Assembly: GCA_027625915.1 (NCBI GenBank)
Contig: JANTQA010000029.1
Location: 2,728,001-2,792,000, forward strand
Length of the DNA stretch: 64,000 bases
Origin: Anaeramoeba flamelloides
Lineage: Eukaryota; Metamonada; Anaeramoebidae
Direction of reading: 5' to 3'
The notes under the pieces are model-generated. The model was not told the DNA's origin, did no database searches, and saw only the letters and a list, made by a program, of their open reading frames with translations. Positions 23,906 through 36,516 of the stretch are shown here, piece after piece. The translations under genes and the position numbers were made by a program. Position 1 is the stretch's first letter. Each line of letters opens with the position of its first letter.

Positions 23906-24199
23906 AAATAAACTCAATTTAAAGTATTCACATATTATTTATTCTTCCTTTTTTTTTTGAAAAACCATTAAAAATCAAAACTCTCAGAAAACACCTTTTT
24001 ACTTCTTTTTTGAAAATAAACTTAAATAATTCTTTTTCTTGATTTCATGTAATCAAATGATTCTCCTAAATTCCAATTATAAGTCTAAATTTATTTCATC
24101 TTTACATTCGATTTTTCATCGAATCACACCATTCTCAAAATTTAATAATTAATAAATAATTTTTTTTTTTATTTTGAAAAAGAATTTAACGACGACGTT

Positions 24200-24950
24200 T
24201 ACAATTGAAATTTTGAGTATGAGTGTATTTTAAAGAGGAGCTGGTGGTTGGTAAATCTCACAAATTTTTATTCAGTGAGATCTGAGAAGGAAAAAATGTC
24301 AAATTTTTCCTAAAAAGGTCTGAATTTTCCCGACTCGTATCTCACAATACCAAAGAATGTTGAGAAAAATCGACTTTTTGAAAAAATGACTTTCTATGTC
24401 ATTTTTTAAAACCCTTACACATTGTTGGGCATTTAAATAGTTTATTTTTCTCTTTCTGAGATAAGCTGAGAAGGTTTTAAAAAATGACATAGTGCGTCAA
24501 TAAGGAGAAAAGTGAAAAATTTTTGATGAAAAAGTCTGTTGTTTTACAAGAAAGACATTTTTTGAATAGTGTGTACAATAAATTTTTTGGAGTTGGATTA
24601 AATCCACTTAAATCTCCAATTCCTAAAATAGAAAGATCATTTTTTCTCAACTGAACCAGAATATTTTTATTTGTTTAAAAAAAACTGACTAATTTATACA
24701 ATTTTATTTCCAAAAGATCCTAACATTAAAAATTCTTCAAAACCTTTTCCACACAACCTCAACCCAATTTCTCTTGATACAACAGATTGGTTTTTAGAGA
24801 AACGATCGAAACAAAAAAAATTCTATCAAAAAAGCTTTAAAAAAAGTGAAAAACGTTTGGCATGGATCATGTTGTTTCACAAACAATCAGAAGAGACATT
24901 CCCCTCTTAGTAATGACTGTGCGATTTAATTCAAGGAAAAACAAAAAGAA
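24200..24950 (+). repeat. Dispersed repeat with shared complex blocks (pair with 52150-52880)
   Basis: Ordered blocks shared with 52150-52880 in the same orientation include AAAAATCGACTTTTTGA, GAGAAGGTTTTAA, GTGAAAAATTTTTGATGAAA, CCTCAACCCAATTT and GTTTGGCATGGATCAT. The last blocks are unusually well preserved and of balanced composition, as expected for a formerly coding element. No family was recognised. Confidence 0.55.
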
Positions 24951-25813
24951 CTAAAGCCAAATAAACAAAAAGTAAAATAATACAAAATCACACCGCTTTG
25001 TTAATTAATTGAGCTTGTTTCAGCACTACCGTGAAAATTTATAAGACCTTGAAATTGATTTTCTATTCTGAAATTTTATAGATGTACAACAACCCGTAAA
25101 AGGGTTATTAAAGCTCATCATAAACTATAAAATTTAAAATAGAAGATTAAAAATAATTTATCCATTTTTTGCTTTGGGAAATTGACAAACAAATTCTTTA
25201 AAAGACTATCATTGATGTGGATCTTCAATTTCTAAAATTGCTAAAAACTCAGGTTTTTACAATTGAAAAACAAAGATCGAAAAATACTTTCAAGTTTCCA
25301 TGGTTTCTGTGATTTCTGTGATTTCTTTTCTATCAATAATAAATAAAGTCATTTATCTTAATATCTCATAAATTTATTTTAGTATAAATTAAAAAATCGA
25401 AGATCACTCATAACAATTTTTAATTATAATTGTTTATTTAAATAACTAAACAAAAATATCCCAATTGAAAAGTACAGACAGAAAAATTTCTAAAGTAAAG
25501 AAGTAAAAAAAAAAAGAAAAGAAAACTAAAAAGTATGAATATAAATATTTATTAATGATATTTGACACAAAAGTTAATGTTTTTTATAAATTTGTATTAA
25601 CAATGATAAATTATAAAAAAAAGGAAAGCAAAAACATTAATTCATAACAAATTTTTTACAAAATGAAATTCACTTATATAAAAACAATTAAATTACTGAA
25701 GGATTTCTCAGATAAAATTTTAGGAAGCAAGATTTGAAAAATGTTCAGAAAAGATAAAAAATAAATGTATATTTGATCAAAAAAATTCAATTTTTTTCAT
25801 TCGTTAATTACAT

Positions 25814-26809
25814 TTAATTTTTATTGGCAAGATTCAAATTCTCTTCAATTAGTTTGGAAAGATCAATCGGTGACGTTGGTCGGGTGTATGAGAGTTGTCC
25901 ATGTGAATATTCAAATCTACAGTTTTGGGGTAAATTTAAATTCATTTGGGTTTGTTTTGGTTTTGATTTTGATTTTGGTTTATCGACCTCATGATTCTTT
26001 CGGAAGGTTTGGAACTCGGTTTCGTGAATTGAGTGCTTTAAAGGGACAAAAAATTGTTCTTCACAATTCTTTGTAATCTCAATGCCTATTTGTTTTTGGT
26101 TTTTGTTTTTGTTGTTGTTATTGTTTTCTTTTTCTTTGTTATCTTTGTGTTTTCGCTTTGTTCCGTCTTCTTTTTCACTGTTTTCAACACCCTTCTTAAT
26201 GTTAATATTCATCATTCGATCAAGATCAACATTTTCATCGTCAAGATTCAGGCTGTAAGTCTCGGAATTCTCGTTTATAAAATAATTTTTCTCTTCGTCA
26301 GAAAGCGAACCTTCAGAGAATGACGATGAAGAAGAAACTGGCTCAGTTTCCGAATCTGAACCAGGCTGTGCTTTTGAGTCGCTATCTGTGAAATTGAAAT
26401 TAATTGGAGAACGTGGTTGGTAGCTTTCGTTGTTGTTGTAATTGTAATTAAAGCTTTTTATTTTTTTAAAATGTCTTATGTTTTCTTGATGGTTTGCAGA
26501 AAGATCATTATTAAATTGTGATTTTGAGGATGCAGTTCTTGACAAGGCATTTTCAAAAGTCATCTCGCTATCATAACTAAGATCAAAATCAAGATCAGAA
26601 AATTCCCGATCACCTGTTAAGGTTTTTGTCACGAATTGGATGTCTGTTGTTTTTTCATTTGTAAACATGTAATAGCCTTCAGAAGAGACTCTTTCAAAGA
26701 CATCAGATGGCACCCGTTCAAATTGATCAATACTTGTTTGATCAAAAGGATCAGATAAAAATCGTGACATTCGGTTTTTGTGGCTCTTGATACTGAAGTG
26801 TTTATTCAT
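25814..26809 (-). CDS. Low-complexity acidic/Asn-rich protein of unknown function
   Basis: 331 aa from ATG 26809. A 12-residue Phe-rich extension to an upstream ATG looks like untranslated leader. The N-terminal 110 residues (SFLSDP-like start, FERVPSDVFERVSSEGYYMF, DREFSDLDFDLSYDSE) have normal complexity. Then come Asn/Tyr runs, a Ser/Glu/Asp tract near the middle (SETEPVSSSSSFSEGSLSDEE), a Lys/Asn-rich charged region, and a SKSKPKQTQ stretch. The protein ends PTSPIDLSKLIEENLNLANKN. No domain, signal peptide or membrane segment was recognised. The composition shift relative to flanking DNA and the length of the open frame support a real gene. It looks largely disordered; a regulatory or phosphorylated scaffold is possible but unproven. 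Confidence 0.75.
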   Translation of the reverse strand: MNKHFSIKSHKNRMSRFLSDPFDQTSIDQFERVPSDVFERVSSEGYYMFTNEKTTDIQFVTKTLTGDREFSDLDFDLSYDSEMTFENALSRTASSKSQFNNDLSANHQENIRHFKKIKSFNYNYNNNESYQPRSPINFNFTDSDSKAQPGSDSETEPVSSSSSFSEGSLSDEEKNYFINENSETYSLNLDDENVDLDRMMNINIKKGVENSEKEDGTKRKHKDNKEKENNNNNKNKNQKQIGIEITKNCEEQFFVPLKHSIHETEFQTFRKNHEVDKPKSKSKPKQTQMNLNLPQNCRFEYSHGQLSYTRPTSPIDLSKLIEENLNLANKN

Positions 26810-27414
26810 TATAAAAAAAGCAAAACAATAAAAAAAGGTAAACAAAAAAAAATGTTCACTATTTTAAAAAAAAATTATTTTTTTCGAACTTTTTGGAAAA
26901 ATTTATTTGCAGGGAAAGTTTCTGTTTTGAAATGAATCAAAATCATTAAATATTGGAAAATTGTGAGCAATAAGCCAAAAATAAATCAAAATAGATTGTT
27001 TAATTTTTTCTTTTGTTTTTTGGAATTTTTTTTTCCAAACTATTTTACCTTATTATTGTTCTAATAAATCAGAGGTTTTTCATAATAACTGTTACTTAAA
27101 ACGTATTGAAGAGAATTGGTCGAAAGGGATTTTTGTTTCACAAATACAAATTTTTCTTTCAAACTTTTCTTGTATTAGATCATTTTGATAAGAAAAACTG
27201 CCCACGTTATTTGCATTCGACGACGCATTTGATTGTGAATTAATGATGGGAAATTTTTTGTGTTACCTTTTTGGAGTCTTTTAAAAATAATAATTTTTCC
27301 TTTTTTTTTTTGATTTAGAATAATAGATCAATTAAATATTTTGGTAACATCAACTTTCAGACAAAACAAAAACTTGACTAATAGAGTTAAATTTTTTATT
27401 CTTACTGTTGAGAG

Positions 27415-27863
27415 AAAAATGTTGGACACAGAAAAATGGTTGGACACCATTTTGATTGGGAAACATTAGTAAAATTGAAAATCAAATCCTATTTATAACT
27501 TGGTGACTTTTATATAAATCCAGGTTTAAAGGTGTTAAAAGTTCGTTAATCTGTGTTTTGTGTAGAATACTCATTTGAATGGTTGATAACTCAAGTAGAT
27601 CATGCAATTTTAACAAAAATCTAAGTTTTAGTAAAGTTTACTATTAATTCTGAAAATAGTAATTTTTAAACTTGATTTAGATTATAATAGATAAGGTTTT
27701 GAAAAAGTAGAATTACATTGATGGTTATTATAATAAGTAGATTATTGTTATTCTCTTTAGTTATTTCACAAACGACCGAATTTAAAAATCATTTTCAGTA
27801 ATGTTCCCAATTAAAAATGCTGTCCAACCAATTTTTCTCTGTCCAACATTTTTCTCTCAACAG
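27415..27863. mobile_element. 450-bp MITE, copy 2, with TTA target duplication
   Basis: 449 bp with inverted ends of about 65 nt (CTGTTGAGAGAAAAATGTTGG and CCAACATTTTTCTCTCAACAG). It is flanked by TTA at 27412-27414 and 27864-27866. A 3-bp TTA/TWA duplication is characteristic of PIF/Harbinger elements (family knowledge); assignment by this alone is tentative. The terminal repeats are better preserved than in copy 1. Confidence 0.85.
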
Positions 27864-28255
27864 TTAGACTAAATAATTTCACAAATAATCTTTTGAATTA
27901 TAAAAAAGATCTTGAATACTTTTATTTTCCAATTAACCAATTAAAATTTTTATTTCAATTTCTAAAATGAATATTCATTCTAACTGTTACAATCAAATTC
28001 GCAGAATAAAAATTTTTTCTTTGAGTTATCTCAGGAGGTTTAATTTATTGTCTAAAAATATCATTTCTAAACGATATTGTAAAGATCTTCGGGTTTTTTT
28101 CGAAATTATAAACTATAAAAATATTATGGAAGGTGAGCTAAAAATTTTCATTTTTTAATTGGAAAATAAGAGTAATTAAAAATGGTGAAAACTTTATTGA
28201 TGCTGTGAAACAAAAAAGCAACACGGAAAATGAGTGTCAATCTATCTTTTGTCTA

Positions 28256-29015
28256 AAATTAAAAATTTAAATGGACAACATTAGGAAAATTGATCAAAAC
28301 CTCCAGAATTTTTTGGAAGATAATAAGAATCCAACTGCAGATTAAATAGATTTAAGAAGGATAGTATCTACTTAATTTTTTTGTGATTTCAATTTCACCT
28401 AGCTAGTCAAAGAAGAGTGACTTTATAATTAAATACTTTATTGTAAAACTAATTCTTTAATAGAAAATGGAGAATTATCAAGATTTTTAATCTTTGTCAT
28501 TTTTATCTAGTGTAATTTTATAAATATATTGATTTATTGTGTTTGATCATTGAATTTTATCTCAATCCCTTTTACCTTTAATCCTTAATATTGAGATTCC
28601 TTGCTATTTTTTGAAAAAGAAAGTTTTCAGCAAGATTTGCAATGAAAAATTAACAATTCAGAAATTTGTCTTTTTCACAATAACTATTTCTTATCAAGAA
28701 TCGAGTTTTACTCAATTAACACAAAATAATTCAGGTTTAATTTTAAGACTTATCTCTGGTAGGCGTTTGTTTCTAGATATGAATTGTCCAAAAAAAGGAT
28801 TAAATATGATATTTTTGCCCCTTTTTTCAATCTGAAAAATAAGAATTTGATTTTTGAGACATTCTATTGAAAGGATCTTGATGAGATTAAAGACAAGAAA
28901 ATATCAGTTAGATACATTAATTCTTAAATGAGTTTAATCCCTATTTGGGTTCTTATTATCTTTAAAAAAATTCTGGAGGTTTTGATCAGTTTTCCTAATG
29001 TTGGCTTTTTAATTT
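28256..29015. mobile_element. 760-bp inverted-repeat element
   Basis: The left arm (AACATTAGGAAAATTGATCA, AAACCTCCAGAATTTTTT, GATAATAAGAATCCAA) is matched inversely on the right (TTGGGTTCTTATTATC, AAAAAATTCTGGAGGTTT, TGATCAGTTTTCCTAATGTT). The arms are about 75 nt and the interior is unrelated AT-rich sequence. The small frame inside shows no recognisable protein. Confidence 0.65.
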
Positions 29016-30691
29016 TTTTCAAAATAAGTAGCTTTTTTGATAAGCTCCAATTTTTTTTTCTGTAACTATTAATAAGATTTCCTTCCAAAAATGATCAATT
29101 TAAAATTATCCCTTTTTACGACTAATTCATTAAAAAAGAACAAGGACTAAAATTTAAAAACTTATTTTAACTGATGAATTTCCCAAGTAAAAATATGAAT
29201 TTGCTCTCATGGTTTATTGAATTAACTAAATACTAAAGCAAGAATTTGAGTATTTCATTGGTAGCTATTTGATATATTTTTTCAGATTTTAGTTTGAAAA
29301 TTGTGTAAAGAACTAGAAATAATTTTTTATCCTTTTTTGATATAAATGAAAAAGATTCCAAGAAAAATAAGAAAAAAAGCCTAATCATAAGATTGTTTAC
29401 CCAGTGAATTTTTATTTCACAATAATTGAAAAGTATTAGAGGTAATTAAATTTTAAACGTGATCAATAAAATAAATAATTTTTCACAGTTAATAAGAATA
29501 ATAATGAAGATTGAAGGTAATTGATCAAGATGGTTATCATTTTTCATTTTCTTTGCATCAATTTCATCAAGATTCATTTAGTGATTATTTAGATTCCCTA
29601 TAATTTTTAATCTTTAAAATTTTATCAATAAAGAAAGTGAAACAAGCCAACACCAAAAATGTTGAAATTCGAATACAAAATATTAGATTTAGTTCATAAT
29701 ATTTTTTGAGTAACACTTTTTAAAACCCAAAGGCCTCACTTTTTATAAACATTTGCAAAAACAAAATTTTTCAATTTAGAGATATAAATGATATTCTTAT
29801 TTTTTCAGAAACAAACAGTAACAAGCAAAGCAAGTGATTTCATAATTTTTATTAATAACTTTTTCTCACTAATTATTGAAAAAAAAATTCAATATAATTC
29901 ATATTTAACTGCTGGAACAATTTTCTAAAAGATTCTGACAAAATTTAAATACTTTCTGAGACTAAACCTTCTTTGAATTATCAATTTGAGTTTTCATGTA
30001 TGATCCTTTCATGAATTCTGCATTTCCCTTTTTTTTTTAACATGTGGAAAATTATTTTTCTTTTATTTTTCCAATTCAATTATTCTGATATACTAAAAAA
30101 CAATTAAAAATAGTATTTCCCAGAACTTGTTCATAACCAGACTTTTATGATCAAAAAATGGTAATTAAAAAACAATTGGGAGTGAAAGAGGATGTTTCCT
30201 TTTTGAAATTCACACCTTTTTATGAATGACACAACAACAAAAATCTTTTTAACTAAAATTTTTAAATCGAAAAATTAAAACAAATTTCCATGCAAACTAT
30301 TTTCTAATTACAAAATGGTTCTCAAGAAATTAATTCCTGAAAAATTATATTAAACTTTCAAGATTACGAGACTTGAAAGTCATATTTATTTTTTTTTTTA
30401 CAAAGGTAATAGAGGACTTATTTTCATAATAATAATAGAATTAACTTTGATAAAATACTCATTTTTCAACTTTTGAGAAAAATAAAATCATTTTGAAAAA
30501 ATTTATTTTATTACAATTAAATTTTAAGTAAAAAAACTTTGATCTTTAATGCTTGTTTTTAAGATCAGTAAAAGAAAAAGAAAAATTTACAGAAGGGTTA
30601 TATTTTTATAAAATCTCTTTTTTAGTAATTTTCCATGCTTAATATCAAGAAATAAACTTTGAAATTTGATCTTACTATTTTGGAAAACAAT
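29016..30691. other. Gene-free AT-rich stretch
   Basis: Nothing beyond homopolymer-rich sequence was recognised. Confidence 0.4.
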
Positions 30692-31488
30692 CGTAAAATG
30701 GTAAAAATTTGTCAAATCGATTTTCCAAAAAAACCCAATTTAATTAATAATAAAAATTATTGAAAAAAAAACTAAGTGATTATTTTTTTTTTATTATAAG
30801 AATAGTTTTTATTGTCTTTTGTGTATAGTCATAGTGTAAATATTATCGAATTTGGTAAATGAAACGATCTGTTGATCCAAACCCTTTATATTGCCACATA
30901 ACAAAAATTTGTATTTGTTTTTATTACACTTACTTGGCAAACAAATATTAAATCTAATTATTCGTTAGTTTGCCTCTTAAAACAATCATGAATAATTTAA
31001 TTAAAAATCTCATCTACAGAGAATTCTTGGAGATATTCTATTTAATTCCTTCCTAAAAAATTAAAATTTAATTTTAAAGTATTATTTTTAAATAAATCAG
31101 AAAATGAACATTTTTTGGATGCTTTACATAAAATGAATTATATCTTTTTGAAAAGAAGAGGTAAATTAATAATAATTTGATACCTTAGTTTTATTACAAG
31201 AAATCTCTTAGTTAATGAATAATTAGATGTGATATTTATTTACCCAGGAAGTGTTATAATTACAAATACAAATTTTTGTTATGTGGCAATATAACGGGTT
31301 TGGATCAACAGATCGTTTCATTTACCAAATTCGATAATATTTACACTATGACTATATACAAAAGATAATAAAAACTATTCTTATAATAAAAAAAAATAAT
31401 CACTTAGTTTTTTTTTCAATAATTTTTATTATTAATTAAATTGGAATTTTTTGGAAAATCGATTAGACAAATTTTTTCCATTTAACTA
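30692..31488. mobile_element. 800-bp foldback with long, nearly identical arms
   Basis: The arms, about 30692-30972 and 31205-31488, pair over about 280 nt. The central part (for example CGAATTTGGTAAATGAAACG, ATCTGTTGATCCAAACCC, TTGCCACATAACAAAAATTT) is almost perfect; the inner and outermost parts are more diverged. A loop of about 230 nt separates them. No target duplication was clear and no second copy was noticed in the window. Confidence 0.7.
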
Positions 31489-32300
31489 TAGTATGTTAAA
31501 TAATCCGTGTTGGGGTTTTAATTAGAGTTTTTGAAAATTATTAATATTTTTTTTGTAAATAGTTGTTTTTTTTAAAAAAAGAGTTTTTTTTTTTTGTTTT
31601 TAATTGTTCTTTTTAAAATTTATTCTATTTTTCCTTAAAAATACATTTGTATAAAATTGTAGTTTTCAAATCAAACGTATTTACAATACGAAATTTTACC
31701 AAATCATTTTTTGACTGCCTTCCAACTTCAGTAAACTATTTAAGAACCAACCCAATCAAATTTAAGCATACTTGTCGCCACAATCCACAACCAAAAATCT
31801 TTCAATTTGATTAGGGAAAAAAAATCAAAAAAAACTAAAAAAAATTTCTGAAAAGCTGTTTTGTATCTATCTAAATGTGCAAAAATGAATTCTTAAATTT
31901 TTAAGTTTTTTTGGAAGGAAAAAGCTCTGATTTAAAAATTTCCCTCTATTTTTCAATTTTTTTTTCACATGAATTTTCCTTAAAATTATCTCTTGTAATT
32001 GGTGAACTTTATTTATTTATTCACCTGGTTCTTTTTTTATTAAATTTATTGAGCGAATCAAGAATTCTTGATGAAGTAATATTCCAGTTTTGAAAAATAA
32101 GTTAATTTGTCGAAATTAATTACCAGGAAAATTCTATAAGAGTATTTGTCAAACAGCTAAAATATAAATTTTGCTTAATAATGAGAGCAAATTAGATCTC
32201 TCAAAATATAAATTCTCACTGGTTCATGAATATCTTTGGGTATTTTTATTTTATTAAAAAAAAATATTTTGAGTATCTTTGAAAAAAATTTTTTGATTAT

Positions 32301-32865
32301 AAACTCCATTTCACTCAAAGTGGCCCAGCCAAAAATGAAAAAGTCACTTTATTTTTAAGAATCAACCAAACTTAGATTGTTTAGAAATACGAGAAATAAT
32401 AAACTTCATATAAGAGTCCATAATTATGAAAGAAACCCCTGAACAAACCAAAAAAATCAAAAAAAAAAAAAAAAATATTAAAAAATTTTTTGGGCCCATT
32501 CATTGGAACGTCTAGTACAAAATTCTCAATTTCTTTAGGAAATTAAAATTGTTGATAATAAGATTTTTTACTTGTAAATGTATGAATTTGAAAGGAACAT
32601 ACAAAGCTTCACTTTTCTTAATGTTTATTTCGTTTTTCAAACATTTTTTTTTTCAAAGTTAATTTTTAAAAAAAAAATAAAAAAGAAAACAAGAAAAAAA
32701 AAAGCAAAAAGCAAAAAACAAAAAATACAAAATTTTAAAAAATGAGAAAAAATGATTTTAATCTAAAAATTGAAAATTTTAGTTTGATAAGAGTAATGAA
32801 TTAAACTCATAGAATGTCTTCCATTTCTTCAATAAAAATGGTCCGCTTTGACTGAAAAAGAGTTT
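32301..32865. mobile_element. 540-bp MITE, copy 2 (inverted relative to 12007-12547)
   Basis: Left end AAACTCCATTTCACTCAAAG with TGGCCCA; right end GGTCCGCTTTGACTGAAAAAG with AGTTT. The interior is recognisably the inverse of 12007-12547, including the long A/T homopolymer block. Confidence 0.6.
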
Positions 32866-33089
32866 ATCTTGATGAATGTCAAGTGTTTTTGTTACACTAT
32901 GCTTCTTTTTTAAAAATAAACATACTTTTGAAAACTTTTAAATTCCAACAACAATTAAAAACTAAAAAAATTATTTAACAATTTTCGAAACAACATTTAA
33001 AAACCAAAAAATTCCAAAAGAATCAATAAAAAGTCAAAAAAAAAATCTGTATTAAAGTCAACCCAGATTATTTAACTAATACTATTTTT

Positions 33090-36000
33090 TACCACACCTC
33101 TTATTTTGAAAATGAAAGAAAAACAAATCAAATAATGAATCCTTGAAGATTTAGAAAAAAATGAATCATTTTATTATATTTGGGAAAAAGTTATTAAAAT
33201 TTTTGAAATTTAAAAGATTAGGTAAAATCTCTTTTCCAGATATTCATATTATAAACAATAAAATTAATATTTATATTTAAATAAGTTATTTGATAATATT
33301 TATTAGTTTTTATATGATGATTATTAATTACAGTTGGTTTTATAAGTTTGAAAATATTTAAAAAATTGAGAATTAATTATAAAATCTATATGAGACTTTT
33401 GATTTGCTTTTTTACTAACCTAATGAAATGATAAAGATTGGGTTATTTAATTATTGATTAATAATAATCAAATTAAAAGGTATTTCTTTAGATTATAAAT
33501 TGTATTTTTCCAGGTTTTAAATAGGTATTTTGAGAGTATTTTTTAATTTATTTAGTTTTTTTTTTTTTTTTTCTTTTATTTTTTATTCAACAAAAAGAAA
33601 AAATTGATTACAAATCAAAAATAATAACAGAAATTACAGTTTTTTCAATTTTTTAAAATAATTTTGGTAATTTTACCAGAAAATGAGTAGAATTTTTAGA
33701 ATGAGTTATTTTACAACTTATACATTTTATTTTTAAAGTGTATTTTGATATTTCGAAAATAATAAGATTTCTTACTTCTTTCAAATAAAATAGTTTTTTT
33801 GATATAATTTGTCAAAAAATTGAATTTTGAAATTTCATAAATAAAAAATAGACAAATCTTTTTTAGGATAGAGTCATTACTATTAAAAAAAATTTTTGAA
33901 ATGGAATAAAAAAAATATCTAATTTTTATGAGATGCCTAATCACAATCGAAAACTAACCAACAAATGATGTACAATCGATAACCAAAAATCAATTATCAA
34001 AAAAGATCACATATTTTGAAAAAGGTACCAAAGGGTGGTACTCAATTTCCCTTTTGAATATTTTTGTATTTATATTTTACAAATAACTGTTAGTTTATAA
34101 GTGTTATTCTTTGACGCTATTTGAGTTCTTAATTTTTTTCATTTCTCAAACGAGTTCTTTTTTTCCCAAGAATCTTATCAAACACGTACCTCGTCAAATA
34201 CCGAAGAGTTACAATAACAGCGGACTGGATTAAATTGAATTAATTTGATTGGGTGTTTCAAGAAAAATATTTGTTTTAAATTGGGTAAATTTAACCCTTT
34301 AGGAATTCAAATATAAGAAACAAGAAATTTTTTGTTCTTCTTAAGATACTATTACACACAAAAAAATTCTTCAAGTAAATTCAATAGTAAATTCAAAAAA
34401 AAATTACCACATCTTGAAATTGAATAAAGGTAAACATCTGATTACTATAAAATCAAACGTACTTTTAAAGAAATTTTGATGAATGAATTATTTTTTTAAA
34501 AAAGTTTGAAAAATTTTAACTCAAATTTGAAAAGTTCAAAATTCAATCTATTTCTGAATTATTTTTATAAAATAATTTTCTTTGAAAGAAGAAAGAAATC
34601 TTTGATTATATTTAAAGGAAGGATACAAAAATACACTTTAAAAATGAAACCACAAGGTTCTAAAATACCCCAGTATAAAAAATCTACTTAATCTCTAAAA
34701 AATTACAATAATTATTTTAAACTTAAAAATAAATAATTTTTTGATTTCAAAAGAACAGTTTGAATCAATTTTTTCTATTTTTTGAACAAAAAAAATCTTC
34801 AATATCAAAAACCAAACTTCAAATTAAAAATTCTACCAAAATACTTTTTAAAAATCTGGAATAATTCAACTTATAATCTAAAGAAATACTTTTTAATTTG
34901 ATTATTTATAATCAATAATTAACAACCCAATCTTAATTTTTACAGTGAGTTATTGATAACATAAATATTAAAATCATTAATAGAATTTTCAATTATTTTA
35001 CATGTATTTATTTCAAGATTTTCAAACAAATAAAATAAATTCAAATAAATAATTCAAATAAAAAAAAAAAAAAAGATATTATTAAATGAAAAATTTTATT
35101 AATATAAATTACTTGTTTATACCATGAGTGTTTGAAAAAGAATATTGTATAATTTTTTTAAATTTCAAGTAATTTAATAAATATTGGTGAATAAAATAAA
35201 TGATTAATTTTTTTAGATCTTCAAGGATTCAATATTTGATTTATTTTGATTGTATTTTTTAAAATAAGATTAAAAGTTCAAGGTTATTTGTTCATGGATA
35301 CTCCCAGAAATTACTCAAAGTGAGATTGCTTCAAAATAAAAATATTTTGCAAATATTTCTTTCTATCAAATTTGATCAAAAAATAACAATAAAAAAGGAT
35401 CCAGATCGTTTTGACTGAAAATTTAATAAAGAAAAATGAACTTTTTTTAAAAATGAGAATCCATCTCTTTAAAGTTGATTAATGGAGTTTCTGATATCGG
35501 GTTTAATTGTATTTTTTGTGTAAATAATTACTCTATTAATTTTGGGTAAAAAATGAATAGGATGAGTTAGTCCCCTAAATTTATTTTTTTTGAAATTGCA
35601 AATGTAAACTTTAAAACTTTTTTTTAAAATCGGATTTTTTCTTATAATCATACTTTTAAACAATTTTTTTAAAAATTTTTTGTTTTAGGGAATTATCTTT
35701 AAATTTTTTTTTGTTGTCAATTGGATTTCTTGCCAATGAAGATCTTAATAATTTGTTTTTTGTTATTGGAATTTTTGTCAATCAAAAGAAGGAATTTCAC
35801 AAGAACCATTGAATATTCCAAGCCGCTCCTTGAGTATGGAGCTAATAAACAGTAAACGACCAAAGCCTTAAAAACAATAAATTGCTTTGGAAAAATAGAA
35901 ATTAAAATAGGATATTTAAGTAAAATAATCCCTTAAATAAAGTAAATTCTGTCTTAAGTCAGAAAGAAAGTATTCTTTTTTCAAGACTCTTTTTTGGTTT

Positions 36001-36092
36001 GTTGTTGAATAAACTCACCAACTTATTATATTATATGTTATTCCGAATCATTTTTTTCAAATAATCTATTTTAATTTGCTTTTCTTTTAAAA
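33090..36092. repeat. Gene-free stretch containing copies of the 1-kb degenerate repeat
   Basis: 34730-35680 is a copy in the same orientation as 12630-13560 (blocks TTATAATCTAAAGAAATACT, CAACCCAATCTTAATTTTTA, TCTCTTTAAAGTTGATTAATG). 33090-33520 carries an inverted version (AAAGATTGGGTTATTTAATT...). A moderately complex segment around 34160-34230 was not explained. No supported gene. Confidence 0.4.
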
Positions 36093-36516
36093 ATGAGCGC
36101 AAAACATAGTAAAAATTACCTTATCAAATCTTGGATCTTTTCCCAAGCAAACTAAATTATAATGTTGTTTTTCTTTTTCATTCTTCTTTGTTTCTGTTTG
36201 GAAACTGTTTTTATTCAACAAAAAACAAAAAACAAAAAAAATACATCAATTAAAAGCCGATGATTTAGTAATGTGCCGTAAAATAACAGGTATAAATGTT
36301 GGTAAAGTGTGTGCAGGCTGTGAGGGGAGGTGTTGTATTTGTGATTCTTATGTAAGATCTTATCGACCAGTTAGGATCTGTGATTCTTGTGCGTATGGTA
36401 CAAAAAAAGATGCTTGTATTATCTGTGGGAATTCAAATGGTATTTCAGAAGCATATTATTGTAAGCAATGTGTGATGATGGAAAAGGATGTTTGTATTTC
36501 TAATTCTCTTTTATAA
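36093..36516 (+). CDS. PHF5A/Rds3-like SF3b splicing-factor subunit, short C-terminus
   Basis: Exon 1 is 36093-36108 (16 nt, MSAKH plus one base) and exon 2 is 36257-36516; joined they give 91 aa starting MSAKHTDDLVMCRK. PHF5A is a 110-aa zinc-knuckle protein of the U2 snRNP SF3b complex that helps recognise the intron branch point. The exon 2 sequence follows the family closely: CAGC, RCCICDSYVR, VRICDSC, YG, CIICG, EAYYCKQC and EKD. The Tyr of CDSYVR, which lies near the branch adenosine in known structures, is kept. The tail differs: after EKD the frame ends VCISNSLL, where relatives have about 25 more residues. Either the protein is short, or GTTTGT at 36490 is a donor to a third exon not identified with confidence; one candidate acceptor is at 36691-36692. 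Confidence 0.85.
36109..36256 (+). other. Intron 1 of the PHF5A-like gene
   Basis: 148 nt with donor GTAAAA and acceptor TTAAAAG. It is supported because splicing creates the family-typical N-terminus in frame; without it no ATG precedes the conserved DLVMCRK segment except the internal Met. Confidence 0.75.

Noticed and set aside
25870-26323. Plus-strand open frames within 25.8-26.4 kb
   Set aside because: They are antisense shadows of the minus-strand low-complexity gene and consist of Val/Phe/Leu runs.
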